The position numbers were made by a program, and so were the translations under genes. From Tessaracoccus flavescens (GTDB lineage: Bacteria > Actinomycetota > Actinomycetes > Propionibacteriales > Propionibacteriaceae): a stretch of DNA of 64,000 bases. Shown piece after piece: positions 1 to 9,240 of the stretch. Each line of letters opens with the position of its first letter. Position 1 is the first letter of the stretch. The notes under the pieces were generated by a model, which was given only the letters and a program-made list of their open reading frames with translations, made no database searches and was not told where the DNA came from. The stretch covers positions 930,001-994,000 of the forward strand of contig NZ_CP019607.1 in NCBI RefSeq assembly GCF_001998865.1. The letters are read 5' to 3'.

Positions 1-522
1 CAGGATCGAGGTGACGGCGCCGACGTTGAACGCGGCGCCCGCGATGGCGGCGGCGACGATGTGGATGATGAACCAGACGCTGTGCAGCGCGGGCACAAGC
101 GGCGCGACGTCGACGTAGAACTGCGTGACGGCGACGCCGAGGCCGAGCGCGAACAGCAGGTTGAGCGCCAGCCCGAGCCACCGCATGCCGAGCCGGTAGG
201 CGCACACGAGGTAGATCAGCGCGGCGAACGCGAGCGACGAGGTGACGAACTCGTACATGTTGCCCCAGGGGGCGCGTCCGGCCGCCACCCCTCGCAGCAC
301 CACGGCCGCGACGTGCAGCAGGAACGCGATGGTCGTCGCGAAGAGGCCGAGTCTGCCGTAGAAGTCGACCCGGGTGCGCGCAACGTCCTCGGATCCGTCC
401 GCGGGACGCTCCGAGGCCAGGCCACGGGCCGCAGACCACTCCAGGGCGCACAGCCCGAACGCGACGAGATAGATGACGGTCGCCGCGACCATGGCCGTGT
501 AGGACCACTCACTGAGCGTCAT
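1..522 (-). CDS. ccsB: Cytochrome c biogenesis protein CcsB (CcsA-type), 3' end outside the window
   Basis: This is the N-terminal 174 residues of the integral membrane haem-handling subunit of system II cytochrome c maturation, which works with ResB to deliver haem to apocytochromes outside the membrane. The visible part has several hydrophobic spans and a run reading PWGNMYEFV, close to the conserved WGNMYEF signature of CcsA/CcsB before the tryptophan-rich haem-binding region, which would lie outside the window. The ATG overlaps the resB stop by 4 bases (ATGA), so the two are translationally coupled. Identification is firm; the missing C-terminus cannot be judged. Confidence 0.9.
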   Translation of the reverse strand, partial: MTLSEWSYTAMVAATVIYLVAFGLCALEWSAARGLASERPADGSEDVARTRVDFYGRLGLFATTIAFLLHVAAVVLRGVAAGRAPWGNMYEFVTSSLAFAALIYLVCAYRLGMRWLGLALNLLFALGLGVAVTQFYVDVAPLVPALHSVWFIIHIVAAAIAGAAFNVGAVTSIL

Positions 523-2081
523 GCAGTCGCTTCCTCCTTCTCGGCGGGCACAGAGCCCTCACCATTGTCGCGCAACTCCTGCGAACCTGTCGTGGCGGCC
601 AGCAGCGCGGCCACCTCCTCGGGCAGTCCTGAGGCGGCGTCCGCCCGGTCGAGACCGCCTGCCGTGGCCTCGGCGTCCGTGACGCGCACGAAGAGGCGAC
701 GCGGCCGCACGAACAGGCTGACGCACAGCCCCGCAACACCCACCGCGATCGCGATCAGCGTCAGCAGGTTGCCGGGCGTGTCGCTGACCTGCAGCTTCAC
801 CCAGCGGTCCCAGCCGTCGAAGGTGATCGACCCGAGGCCGTCGGGGAGGGTCATGCCTCCGCCGACGGGAAGCGCCGCACGAAGCACCTCGCCGTTGTCG
901 CCGGGCACCGGCTCGAGGCCGGTCGTGTCGAGCGTGTAGATCGACTCGGGGATGCCCGTCTCCTCCGCCGGGTCGCCGAACCAGGCGTTCAGGTAGACCT
1001 CGGGGTTGAGGGCGTCGGGGAAGATCGACTGCGGGCCGTTCTCGTTCAGCAGCGCCGTCGGGTAGAAGAACGCCTCGAACGCGAGCCGTTTCGGCCGGGC
1101 GTCCGGAACCTTCACCACGCCGACCGAGGCGAAGTTGCCGTCCTGCGGTAGGAACACGACCGGGCCGGAGAAGGCGACGTCTCCGTTGCCGTCGCGGACG
1201 GTGAACGAGGGGGCGTAGCCGTGGCCGAGGAGGTTCACCTGGGTTCCTCCGGCGGTGATCACCGGCTCGTTCACGGTGAGCAGTTCGGTGCTTGTGCCTG
1301 CGGCGTCGTTGACGGTGACGTCGGCGTCGAACCGGCGTGCGGCGCCCGTCTGCACCTCGCCCGTCTCGAACTCGGCGCGGAAGTCGTCGACGTCAATCGA
1401 GAAGGGCTCGAGCGTGTCGGTGTCGAGCAGCGGGCCGCTGGTGAAGTCGTCGTACTGGGTGATCACGTTGGCGAAGCCGCGGCCCTCGACGACGACGGCT
1501 GTGCCGTGGAAGCCGAGCAGGTTCGACCAGGCGAGGCCGAGCAGCAGCACGACGAGTGAGATGTGGAAGACGAGGTTGCCCGCCTCCCTGCTGTAGCCGC
1601 GCTCCGCGCTGACGCCCTCGTCGAAGCGGCGGACGCGGTAGCGGCGTGAACGCAGGTACGCCTCAGCGTTGTCGAGCGCGGTCGGCGCGTCAACGGCCAG
1701 GGCGCCGGTGGCCGTCTCCTGGAGGCGACCGATGCGGGCGGGCAGCTTCGGCGGCGGCTTGCGCACGGCCCTCAGGTACTTGGCGAGGCGGGGAAGGATG
1801 CAGCCGATCAGCGAGACGAACAGCAGCAGGTACACCGCCGAGAAGGCAGGCGAGGTGTAGACGTGGTACATGCCGAGCGGCTCGAAGATCTTGTCCCAGA
1901 ACGGATGCTCGCGCTTGAAGTCGAGCACCGAGATCGGCGAGACGGTGGTCTGCGGGATCATCGAGCCCGGGATCGCGGCGAGAGCGAGCAGGAACAGCAG
2001 CATGAGCGCAGTGCGCATGCTGGTCAGCTGCCCCCATGCCCAGCGGACGAACTCCACCACCGGGTTGGACCTCCGCGCCAT
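519..2081 (-). CDS. resB: Cytochrome c biogenesis protein ResB
   Basis: A 520-residue membrane protein, partner of CcsB in system II haem export and ligation to apocytochrome c. It starts MARRSNPVVEFVRWAW, followed by a transmembrane span (about residues 22-40), a span near residues 78-95, another near 165-185, a long extracytoplasmic domain and a final span near residue 455. This is the usual ResB architecture and length. The frame stays open upstream, but that part antisenses ccdA, so I chose the ATG that overlaps the ccdA stop by one base (TGATG). It sits in the order tlpA-ccdA-resB-ccsB, which covers thiol reduction plus haem delivery. Confidence 0.93.
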   Translation of the reverse strand: MARRSNPVVEFVRWAWGQLTSMRTALMLLFLLALAAIPGSMIPQTTVSPISVLDFKREHPFWDKIFEPLGMYHVYTSPAFSAVYLLLFVSLIGCILPRLAKYLRAVRKPPPKLPARIGRLQETATGALAVDAPTALDNAEAYLRSRRYRVRRFDEGVSAERGYSREAGNLVFHISLVVLLLGLAWSNLLGFHGTAVVVEGRGFANVITQYDDFTSGPLLDTDTLEPFSIDVDDFRAEFETGEVQTGAARRFDADVTVNDAAGTSTELLTVNEPVITAGGTQVNLLGHGYAPSFTVRDGNGDVAFSGPVVFLPQDGNFASVGVVKVPDARPKRLAFEAFFYPTALLNENGPQSIFPDALNPEVYLNAWFGDPAEETGIPESIYTLDTTGLEPVPGDNGEVLRAALPVGGGMTLPDGLGSITFDGWDRWVKLQVSDTPGNLLTLIAIAVGVAGLCVSLFVRPRRLFVRVTDAEATAGGLDRADAASGLPEEVAALLAATTGSQELRDNGEGSVPAEKEEATA

Positions 2082-2842
2082 CACAGGATCGTCCCGAACG
2101 TGGCCGCCCACTGACGAAGCACGTCCATCAGCCGGTCCCACAGGCCCGTGACCATCGCGACACCGACCAGGATCATGACGACACCTCCGATGCGCTGGAT
2201 CAGTCTCTGGTGCCTGCGTAGCCAGTCGAGCTTCGGCGCGAGCGCGGTGAAGGCCATCGCGAAGGCGAGCAGCGGGATCCCGATGCCCAGCGCGTAGGCG
2301 AACGCCAGGATGCCGCCGCGGGTTGCGGAACCCTCGTTGATGGCGAGGGTCAGCACGACGGAAAGGGCCGGGCCGATGCAGGGGGTGAAGCTCAGGCCGA
2401 AGACCATGCCGAGCAGGGGTGAGGCCAGCGCCCCCATGCGGGGGGCGAGGTTCGGTCGCCAACCGGACGGCATGGGCAGCCAGCCCGCGAAGGCGGCGCC
2501 GAGGGCGATGATCACGATGCCGAGGATGACGGTGATGATGCGCATGTTGCTGATCAGGACGGCGCCGACGCCGCCCAACAGGGCGCCGGTCAGCACGAAC
2601 ACGATCGAGAAGCCGAGGATGAAGCCGAGCGTTCCGCCGATCAGGAGCCGCTTGGAGCCCGTGCCCTCCGCGATCTCGCTCGCCCCGAGGCCGGAGGCGT
2701 AGCTCAGGTAGCCCGGCAGCAGCGGGAGCACGCATGGCGAGGCGAACGAGACGAGACCGGCCAGCATCGCGACGGGGATCGCCACCAGCATCGACGAGGT
2801 GAGCGCGTCGTTCGTCCAGGCCTCCAGCAGCATGCCGGTCAT
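2081..2842 (-). CDS. ccdA: Cytochrome c biogenesis protein CcdA (thiol-disulfide transporter)
   Basis: A 253-residue DsbD-family membrane protein that moves reducing equivalents from cytoplasmic thioredoxin to the outside, keeping the CXXCH haem-binding cysteines of apocytochromes reduced. The N-terminal hydrophobic segment carries FASPCVLPLLPGYLSY and the later repeat carries SFTPCIGPALS; these hold the two redox cysteines and flanking prolines typical of CcdA. About six transmembrane spans are visible. It begins one base after the tlpA stop and overlaps resB by one base. The encoded thioredoxin-like neighbour is the natural recipient of its electrons. Confidence 0.93.
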   Translation of the reverse strand: MTGMLLEAWTNDALTSSMLVAIPVAMLAGLVSFASPCVLPLLPGYLSYASGLGASEIAEGTGSKRLLIGGTLGFILGFSIVFVLTGALLGGVGAVLISNMRIITVILGIVIIALGAAFAGWLPMPSGWRPNLAPRMGALASPLLGMVFGLSFTPCIGPALSVVLTLAINEGSATRGGILAFAYALGIGIPLLAFAMAFTALAPKLDWLRRHQRLIQRIGGVVMILVGVAMVTGLWDRLMDVLRQWAATFGTIL

Positions 2843-2843
2843 G

Positions 2844-3428
2844 TCAGGAGGCCGATTTCACGTCGTCGACGATGCCGACGAGGGTCTTCGCATCGACGGC
2901 GCCGAGCACCCGGGCTGCGATCCTGCCCTCCTCGTCGATGACGAGGGTGCTGGGGATGGCCTTGGGTGGCAGCTTTCCGAAGTCGAGGAGGAGCTTTCCG
3001 GACCCGTCGTAGATACTGGGGTACTCGATGCCGAAGGCGCGCTCGAAGGCGAGCGCCGGGGCCTTGTCCTGTTCGCGGGTGTTGAGCCCGAGGAAGGCCA
3101 CGTCCTCGCCGAGTTCCTCGCTCGCCTTGACCAGTTCGGGGGCCTCCTTGCGGCAGGGCGCACACCAGGAGCCCCACACGTTGAGCACGATGATCTTTCC
3201 TGCGTGGTCCGCGGTGGAGGCCTCGCCTCCGGTCACGGTCGGGCCGGAGATGACGGGGGCGATCTCGCGATCACCCTCGGGGACGATCGTGACGGTTCCG
3301 TCTCCCGTGACGAAGCCGGCCCCGCCTCCGGAGTCGCCGGTCTCGTCGCCCGAGTTTCCGCCGGGTTCTGCGGTGCAGGCGGTGAGCGCGAACAGCGCGG
3401 CCAGGGTGGCCGCGACCGCGCGCCTCAC
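2844..3428 (-). CDS. TlpA/ResA-type thioredoxin-like lipoprotein
   Basis: A 194-residue extracytoplasmic thiol-disulfide oxidoreductase, expected to reduce apocytochrome c cysteines. It begins with a short lipoprotein signal ending LTAC (lipobox cysteine about residue 18), then a Gly/Ser/Asp-rich linker and a thioredoxin fold with WGSWCAPCRKEAP; the CxxC cysteines are about 89 and 92. Further family marks are AIPSTLVIDEEGRI near the end (cis-proline). I placed the start at a GTG overlapping the upstream phosphatase stop as GTGA, because the signal peptide begins exactly there. It is co-directional with ccdA, resB and ccsB. Confidence 0.9.
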   Translation of the reverse strand: MRRAVAATLAALFALTACTAEPGGNSGDETGDSGGGAGFVTGDGTVTIVPEGDREIAPVISGPTVTGGEASTADHAGKIIVLNVWGSWCAPCRKEAPELVKASEELGEDVAFLGLNTREQDKAPALAFERAFGIEYPSIYDGSGKLLLDFGKLPPKAIPSTLVIDEEGRIAARVLGAVDAKTLVGIVDDVKSAS

Positions 3429-4093
3429 GTCCCGACCTTGAACTTGCGCTTCGACGTCGAGGGCAGCAGGTCGGCGACGGGCTCGGCGTAGGAGACACCG
3501 GTGATCCGGCCGCTGCGCACGGTGAAGCTGGTCACTGAGCACAGGGTGCAGCGGCGGCGTCGGGGGTCGTGCACGAAGCTACGCCCGAGCGCCGCGAGGT
3601 GGGAGATCCAGATCGGCAGCTGGTGGCTGACCACCAGCGCCTGGCCGCCTGGTCCGGCTGCCTCGGCCGCGTCGGTGATGGCCGCGCGCATCCGGGCGGC
3701 GATGTCGGCGTATGGCTCCCCCCAACTGGGGCGAAGCGGGTTGCGCATGTGCCAGAACATCCTCGGGTCGCGCAGGGCGGCGTTGTCTCGGCCGAAGATC
3801 ATCCCCTCGAAGCGGTTCTCCGCCTCGATCACGCGCTCGTCCGGGGTGATCGTCAGGTCGGCGTGACGGGCGGCCGTCGGGGCCATCGTCTCCTGCGCCC
3901 GCTGCAGCGGTGAGCACCGGAGATGGGTCAGGGGCACCTCTGCCCAGTACTGCCCCATGCGTTCGGCCATCTCACGTCCGAGGGCCGACAGCCCGAAGCC
4001 TGGCAGTCGGCCGTACAGCACGCCGGTCGGGTTCTCCACCTGGCCGTGCCGCATGACGTGCACGATGCTCGCATTATCCACGTCCATCACCAT
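3425..4093 (-). CDS. Histidine phosphatase family (phosphoglycerate mutase-like) protein
   Basis: A 222-residue branch-1 histidine phosphatase. The catalytic RHG motif is at about residues 15-17 (VMRHGQVENP), followed by SPLQRAQET (second arginine) and the distal catalytic histidine in ALVVSHQLPIW. It is not the cofactor-dependent glycolytic enzyme. Proteins of this type sit between haem and cytochrome c maturation genes in many actinobacteria, but the substrate is unknown. There is an alternative ATG two codons downstream of the first. It ends in a 4-base overlap with tlpA and lies 6 bases beyond the hemD stop. Confidence 0.85.
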   Translation of the reverse strand: MVMDVDNASIVHVMRHGQVENPTGVLYGRLPGFGLSALGREMAERMGQYWAEVPLTHLRCSPLQRAQETMAPTAARHADLTITPDERVIEAENRFEGMIFGRDNAALRDPRMFWHMRNPLRPSWGEPYADIAARMRAAITDAAEAAGPGGQALVVSHQLPIWISHLAALGRSFVHDPRRRRCTLCSVTSFTVRSGRITGVSYAEPVADLLPSTSKRKFKVGT

Positions 4094-4099
4094 ATGCGG

Positions 4100-5698
4100 C
4101 TATCCGGCGGGTTCAACAGCCTTGCGCCGCTTGCGACGCTTGCGCTGCGAAGGCTTGGTCAGCGGGAGACCAGCGGCGGCCTGGTCGCTCCGCCTGCGGT
4201 CGGCGAACCGGGCGAGGCCGTCCGCGACCGACTCGAAGGTCGGGGTGTCGGCGATGACGTCGACCCGCAGGCCGTGCATCTCGCAGGCTGCGGCCGTTGC
4301 GGGGCCGATCGCGGCGACGACGGTGGCCGCGTGGGGCTTGCCAGCAATGCCGATCATGTTGCGCACCGCGGTGGCGGAGGTGAACACGACGGCGTCGAAC
4401 ATGCCGGTCTTGATGTCGTCGCGCACATCGGCCGGCGGGGGCGCGGCGCGGACGGTGCGGTAGGCGGTGACCTCCTCGACGTCCCAGCCGAGGCGGCTGA
4501 GCCCGACGAGCAGGGGCTCGACTGCGACGTCGGCGCTGGGCACGAGGACGCGGTTGAGCGGGTCGATCAGGTCGTCATAGGCCGGGAACTCGTTGGCGAG
4601 GGCGCCGGTGGTGTTCTCCACGACGGGGGTGAGGTCGGCGACGAGGCCGAGGCGCGCGAGGGCCTCGACGGTGCCTCTGCCGACTGCGGCCAGGCTGATC
4701 CCGGACAGCGCGCGGGAGTCGAGGCCGAACTCGGTGAGCCGCTCCGCGATGGCGGAGACGGCGTGCGGGGAGGTGAACACGAGCCAGAGGTAGCGCCCGT
4801 CCACGAGGCCGCGGACCGCCTTCTCCATGGCCTGCTCGGTGCGCGGAGGCTCGATCGACATCGTGGCGACGACCTCGCTGCTCGCCCCGTAGTGGTCGAG
4901 CTCGTCGACGAGGGCCGTGACGTCGTCCTTCGTCCTCGGCAGGATGACGCGCCAGTCGAACAGCGGCTTGCCCTCGAACCAGGCGAAGCGGTTGCGGTGC
5001 GACTCGTCGATGCCCGGGCCGATGATGAAGAACCGCTCCTCGGGATCGATGTCTGTGACCTCGCCCCAGGTGGTCAGGTCGCTGACCTGCCCGGTGGTGC
5101 CCATCCGTTCGAGGGAGAGCACCGTGGCGTCTGCGCCGAAACGTTCGGCGGCCTTTATCGCGACGGCACGCGACTTGTCGCCCATGACCCGGATGATCAG
5201 GGTCTGGGCCGTGGGCCAGTCCTCAAGCTCGGGGATGCCAGCGGTCGCATCGAGGGCCGCGAAGGCAGCGGACGCGGTGACCGCTCCGTAGGACAGAGCG
5301 GCGCTCCACCTGTTGACGCCCGGGACCACGTTGGAGTGGTGGCCCGCCTGGGCGAGCACGTCGGCGAGCACCGAGTCGGCGTCGGCGTCGGTGAAGTAGT
5401 CCCAACCGTGCAGGCGCACGACCTTCAGCCCCTGGGCGACGGCCCTGAGGATCTGGTTCGCGTCGTCCTCGCGCTTGGACACGCGGATCTGGGCGTGCGC
5501 GGGCACGAGCGCGCGCACGTGCTCGACGTCGGTGGTCGGGTCGACGATGATGAGGTCCGCGAACTTCAGGGCGCGCGACCCGGAGAGCGTCAGCAGCGCG
5601 AGGTCGCTCGGGCCGGATCCGACAAAGGTCACGGAGCCGCTTGTCGCTTCAAACTCCGGCGGCGAGGCCGGGGAGGTGGGGTTCAAAGACTCGCTCAC
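4100..5698 (-). CDS. hemD: Uroporphyrinogen-III synthase fused to a SUMT-like methyltransferase domain
   Basis: A 532-residue two-domain protein of actinobacterial haem synthesis. Residues about 20-270 resemble uroporphyrinogen-III C-methyltransferase (VTFVGSGPSDLALLTL, then VVPGVNRWSAA). Residues about 275-510 are uroporphyrinogen-III synthase, which closes and inverts ring D (VILPRTKDDV, LVFTSPHAVSAI, VEEVTAYRTVRAAPPP, VVFTSATAVRNM). The layout matches what I remember of mycobacterial HemD. In the methyltransferase half the usual GAGPGD reads GSGPSD, so that half may be catalytically weak. The C-terminus is a basic tail. Its place upstream of cytochrome c maturation genes fits haem supply. 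Confidence 0.9.
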   Translation of the reverse strand: MSESLNPTSPASPPEFEATSGSVTFVGSGPSDLALLTLSGSRALKFADLIIVDPTTDVEHVRALVPAHAQIRVSKREDDANQILRAVAQGLKVVRLHGWDYFTDADADSVLADVLAQAGHHSNVVPGVNRWSAALSYGAVTASAAFAALDATAGIPELEDWPTAQTLIIRVMGDKSRAVAIKAAERFGADATVLSLERMGTTGQVSDLTTWGEVTDIDPEERFFIIGPGIDESHRNRFAWFEGKPLFDWRVILPRTKDDVTALVDELDHYGASSEVVATMSIEPPRTEQAMEKAVRGLVDGRYLWLVFTSPHAVSAIAERLTEFGLDSRALSGISLAAVGRGTVEALARLGLVADLTPVVENTTGALANEFPAYDDLIDPLNRVLVPSADVAVEPLLVGLSRLGWDVEEVTAYRTVRAAPPPADVRDDIKTGMFDAVVFTSATAVRNMIGIAGKPHAATVVAAIGPATAAACEMHGLRVDVIADTPTFESVADGLARFADRRRSDQAAAGLPLTKPSQRKRRKRRKAVEPAG

Positions 5699-5709
5699 GA
5701 GAAATCCGT

Positions 5710-6000
5710 TCAGTGGTGCGCCAAGACCCAGTCGTCTGGGATCGGTCGGGGGTGGCCGGAGGCCAGAGCCGAGCGGAGGGCCCCGTCATCGACGAACCAG
5801 TAGCCGAGCAACTCCCGGTCGACGAAGGTCACCGGCACGTGGTCGGTGTACTTCGCCCGGAGGCGCTCATCTGTGTCGACGTCGAGGACCCGCAGGCCCA
5901 CGCCAAGCTCCTCGCAGGTTCCGCGCACGAGAGACTCGGCTTCCACGCAGAGGTGGCAGCCTTCCCGTGTCAGGAGCAGAACCCGCGGGGCTGGGTGCAC
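5710..6000 (-). CDS. Glutaredoxin family protein
   Basis: A 96-residue thioredoxin-fold protein with the redox motif CHLC early on (LLTREGCHLCVEAESLV), a cis-proline context at HVPVTFVD and no signal peptide, so it is cytoplasmic. It belongs to the DUF836/glutaredoxin-like group often found beside hemD and bS22 in actinobacteria. It starts at a GTG that overlaps the bS22 TAG by one base (TAGTG), which implies translational coupling to the ribosomal protein. The substrate is unknown. Confidence 0.82.
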   Translation of the reverse strand: MHPAPRVLLLTREGCHLCVEAESLVRGTCEELGVGLRVLDVDTDERLRAKYTDHVPVTFVDRELLGYWFVDDGALRSALASGHPRPIPDDWVLAHH

Positions 6001-6101
6001 TACTTACCGGCGCGACGACGCTGAATGCGAGTGCGCTTCAGCAGCTTGCGGTGCTTCTTCTTCGCCATACGCTTGCGGCGCTTCTTGATAACAGAACCCA
6101 C
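6000..6101 (-). CDS. Small basic ribosomal protein bS22 (AURKAIP1/COX24 domain)
   Basis: A 33-residue, extremely basic protein beginning [11 protein letters not shown] and ending RIQRRRAGK. It matches the actinobacterial AURKAIP1/COX24-domain protein identified in mycobacterial ribosomes as bS22, located in the small subunit near the decoding region. I chose the GTG start because GAAAGG lies 6 bases upstream and [10 protein letters not shown] is the conserved beginning. The stop overlaps the glutaredoxin gene by one base. An upstream promoter and a perfect palindrome in the leader are described separately. Confidence 0.88.
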
Positions 6102-6117
6102 TGTGTGCCTTTCATCG

Positions 6118-6134
6118 CCGGAGACTGTCTCCGG
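6118..6134. promoter_or_regulatory. Perfect 8+1+8 palindrome in the bS22 leader
   Basis: CCGGAGAC and GTCTCCGG flank a single central base, 17 bases upstream of the bS22 GTG and just before its ribosome binding site. A one-base loop cannot form an RNA hairpin without opening the stem, so a DNA-binding site for a dimeric regulator, or a small mRNA stem with fewer pairs, are both possible. No regulator is encoded adjacently. Confidence 0.4.
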
Positions 6135-6171
6135 ATGTGTGAGGAGTCCAGCCAAGCTGGTCAGACCCCAA

Positions 6172-6201
6172 ATCTTAACGCGACGGCGGAGGATCGGACA
6201 A
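6172..6201 (-). promoter_or_regulatory. Candidate promoter of the bS22-glutaredoxin-hemD operon
   Basis: On the minus strand TTGTCC is followed after 18 bases by TAAGAT, matching the actinobacterial housekeeping -10 pattern TAnnnT. It lies about 70 bases upstream of the bS22 GTG and points into bS22 and the genes downstream of it. Confidence 0.5.
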
Positions 6202-6240
6202 TTGCCCTGCTCCGGCGCCACTCCTGGCAGCGTCGGTCAG

Positions 6241-8108
<1,868 letters not shown>

Positions 8109-8165
8109 TCACATGACTCTTCTGCGGCGACGAGCGAGCGGCGAGGGCGAGCGGCCTTGGACGCG

Positions 8166-8203
8166 GCCGACGGCCGGGGGAACAGGTCTCCCCGGCCGTC
8201 GGC
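8166..8203 (-). terminator. Strong hairpin downstream of the fossil gene
   Basis: Perfect 14-bp stem (GCCGACGGCCGGGG and its complement) with a 10-base loop, without a clear U-tract, as is common in actinobacteria. It lies 18 bases beyond the stop of the substrate-binding-protein remnant and is probably that gene's original terminator. It now separates the upstream block from asd. Confidence 0.6.
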
Positions 8204-8220
8204 GGTCATGCGCGGCTGGA

Positions 8221-8415
8221 TCAGCCGATCTCGTTCTCCAGGTCGGCCTGCGCCTTGTCCAGCACATCCTTCACATCAGCGTCATTCTCGTAGATCTCGT
8301 TGAGCTGGTGATGTTGCTCGGCAGGTCGTGCATGGAGGGCCGACCGAAGAAGGAGGCGAGCAGGTCGCCGTTGGGGGCGGTGGTCAGGGACGGGATGCGG
8401 CAGCGCAGCCGGTCC
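8221..8415 (-). pseudogene. Chimeric fossil: sialidase N-terminal fragment abutting a sugar-binding-protein C-terminus
   Basis: Two unrelated protein scraps lie end to end in different frames. Minus strand about 8412-8310 encodes RIPSLTTAPNGDLLASFFGR followed by PSMHDLPSNI. This matches the start of bacterial exo-alpha-sialidases, whose RIP motif carries an arginine of the sialic-acid-binding triad. About 8307-8221 reads LNEIYENDADVKDVLDKAQ and ends ADLENEIG-stop, typical of the C-terminus of an extracellular sugar ABC-transporter binding protein. Neither piece is a complete gene. I infer a deletion that fused two neighbouring sialic acid/glycan-use genes. Family assignment is by eye. Confidence 0.6.
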
Positions 8416-8442
8416 CCCTCGCCCCTGCGGGTGATCGGGAGG

Positions 8443-9240
8443 TCAGCGTCCGATCAGCGACATCAGCCACGGAAGCAGCGGCGCCCCGAGGAAGGCGACG
8501 ATATCGAGCAGCGAATGGGTGACCACCAAAGGCATCACGCGCCCCTTCAGCCACGTGAGGAAGAGCCAGCCGAAGGCGAGCCCCATCACGAAGTTGCCGA
8601 TGAAGCCGCCCCACCCCTGATACAGGTGGTAGCCGCCCCGGATCAGCGCGCTGACCAGGACGATCACCCACATCCGGCCGCCGGTCTGGGCCCACCGGGT
8701 GAAAAGGTAACCGATCATGACGACCTCCTCGAGGACCCCGTTCATGATCGCCCGCAGCAGTAGGACGATGACGTTGACGACTGTGAACTCGAGGCCGGAG
8801 GTGTTGATCTGGGTGTTGATCCCGACCGCCAACGCGAAGAGGTAGAAGGCCAGGCCTGCCACGCCGATCACGGCGAAGATGGCGGCGCCCTTCGCGAGGT
8901 CGCTTCCTGGGCGGCGAAGGTCGAAGCCCATCGCCCGGAACGGGCCGCCCTCAAGGGGCCTGTGCACCCAGAGCAGGTACAGCACCAGCACCACCGGCAT
9001 CAGCGGGAAAGCGATGTTGGCGACCTGGTACATCGCGTCGAGCCAGGGCCGGTCCGGGGTGGTGGCCGTGTTCAGCGTCGTCGTCTGCTGACCGATCGGC
9101 TCGGGCCGCGTCATCCGCTCGATGATCCGCAGGATCGAGTAGACGGCCGACTGACCGAGCGAGATCAGCATCACGATCGCGATCTCGACGTGGATCGTGC
9201 GTCCGCTTCCTGGATCGACCACCGCAGGGGCGGTGGTCAC
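8443..9240 (-). CDS. CPBP family intramembrane metalloprotease-like protein
   Basis: A 265-residue polytopic membrane protein with about seven or eight hydrophobic spans. The CPBP (CAAX protease/bacteriocin-processing, ABI) core is visible: NGVLEEVVMIGYLFTR supplies the EExxxR-type motif in slightly altered form (EEVVMIGYLFTR), then GGYHLYQG and, near the end, VTHSLLDIVAF with the last conserved histidine. The substrate is unknown. I placed the start at the GTG overlapping the proline dehydrogenase stop (GTGA). The second E-to-R spacing is longer than the canonical EExxxR, so activity is uncertain. Confidence 0.78.
   Translation of the reverse strand: MTTAPAVVDPGSGRTIHVEIAIVMLISLGQSAVYSILRIIERMTRPEPIGQQTTTLNTATTPDRPWLDAMYQVANIAFPLMPVVLVLYLLWVHRPLEGGPFRAMGFDLRRPGSDLAKGAAIFAVIGVAGLAFYLFALAVGINTQINTSGLEFTVVNVIVLLLRAIMNGVLEEVVMIGYLFTRWAQTGGRMWVIVLVSALIRGGYHLYQGWGGFIGNFVMGLAFGWLFLTWLKGRVMPLVVTHSLLDIVAFLGAPLLPWLMSLIGR

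Noticed and set aside
3923..5803. A 626-codon open frame on the plus strand opposite hemD
   Set aside because: Composition is repetitive Gly/Asp/Val/Arg without any family motif. It is the mirror of a real GC-rich gene, as expected at this base composition.
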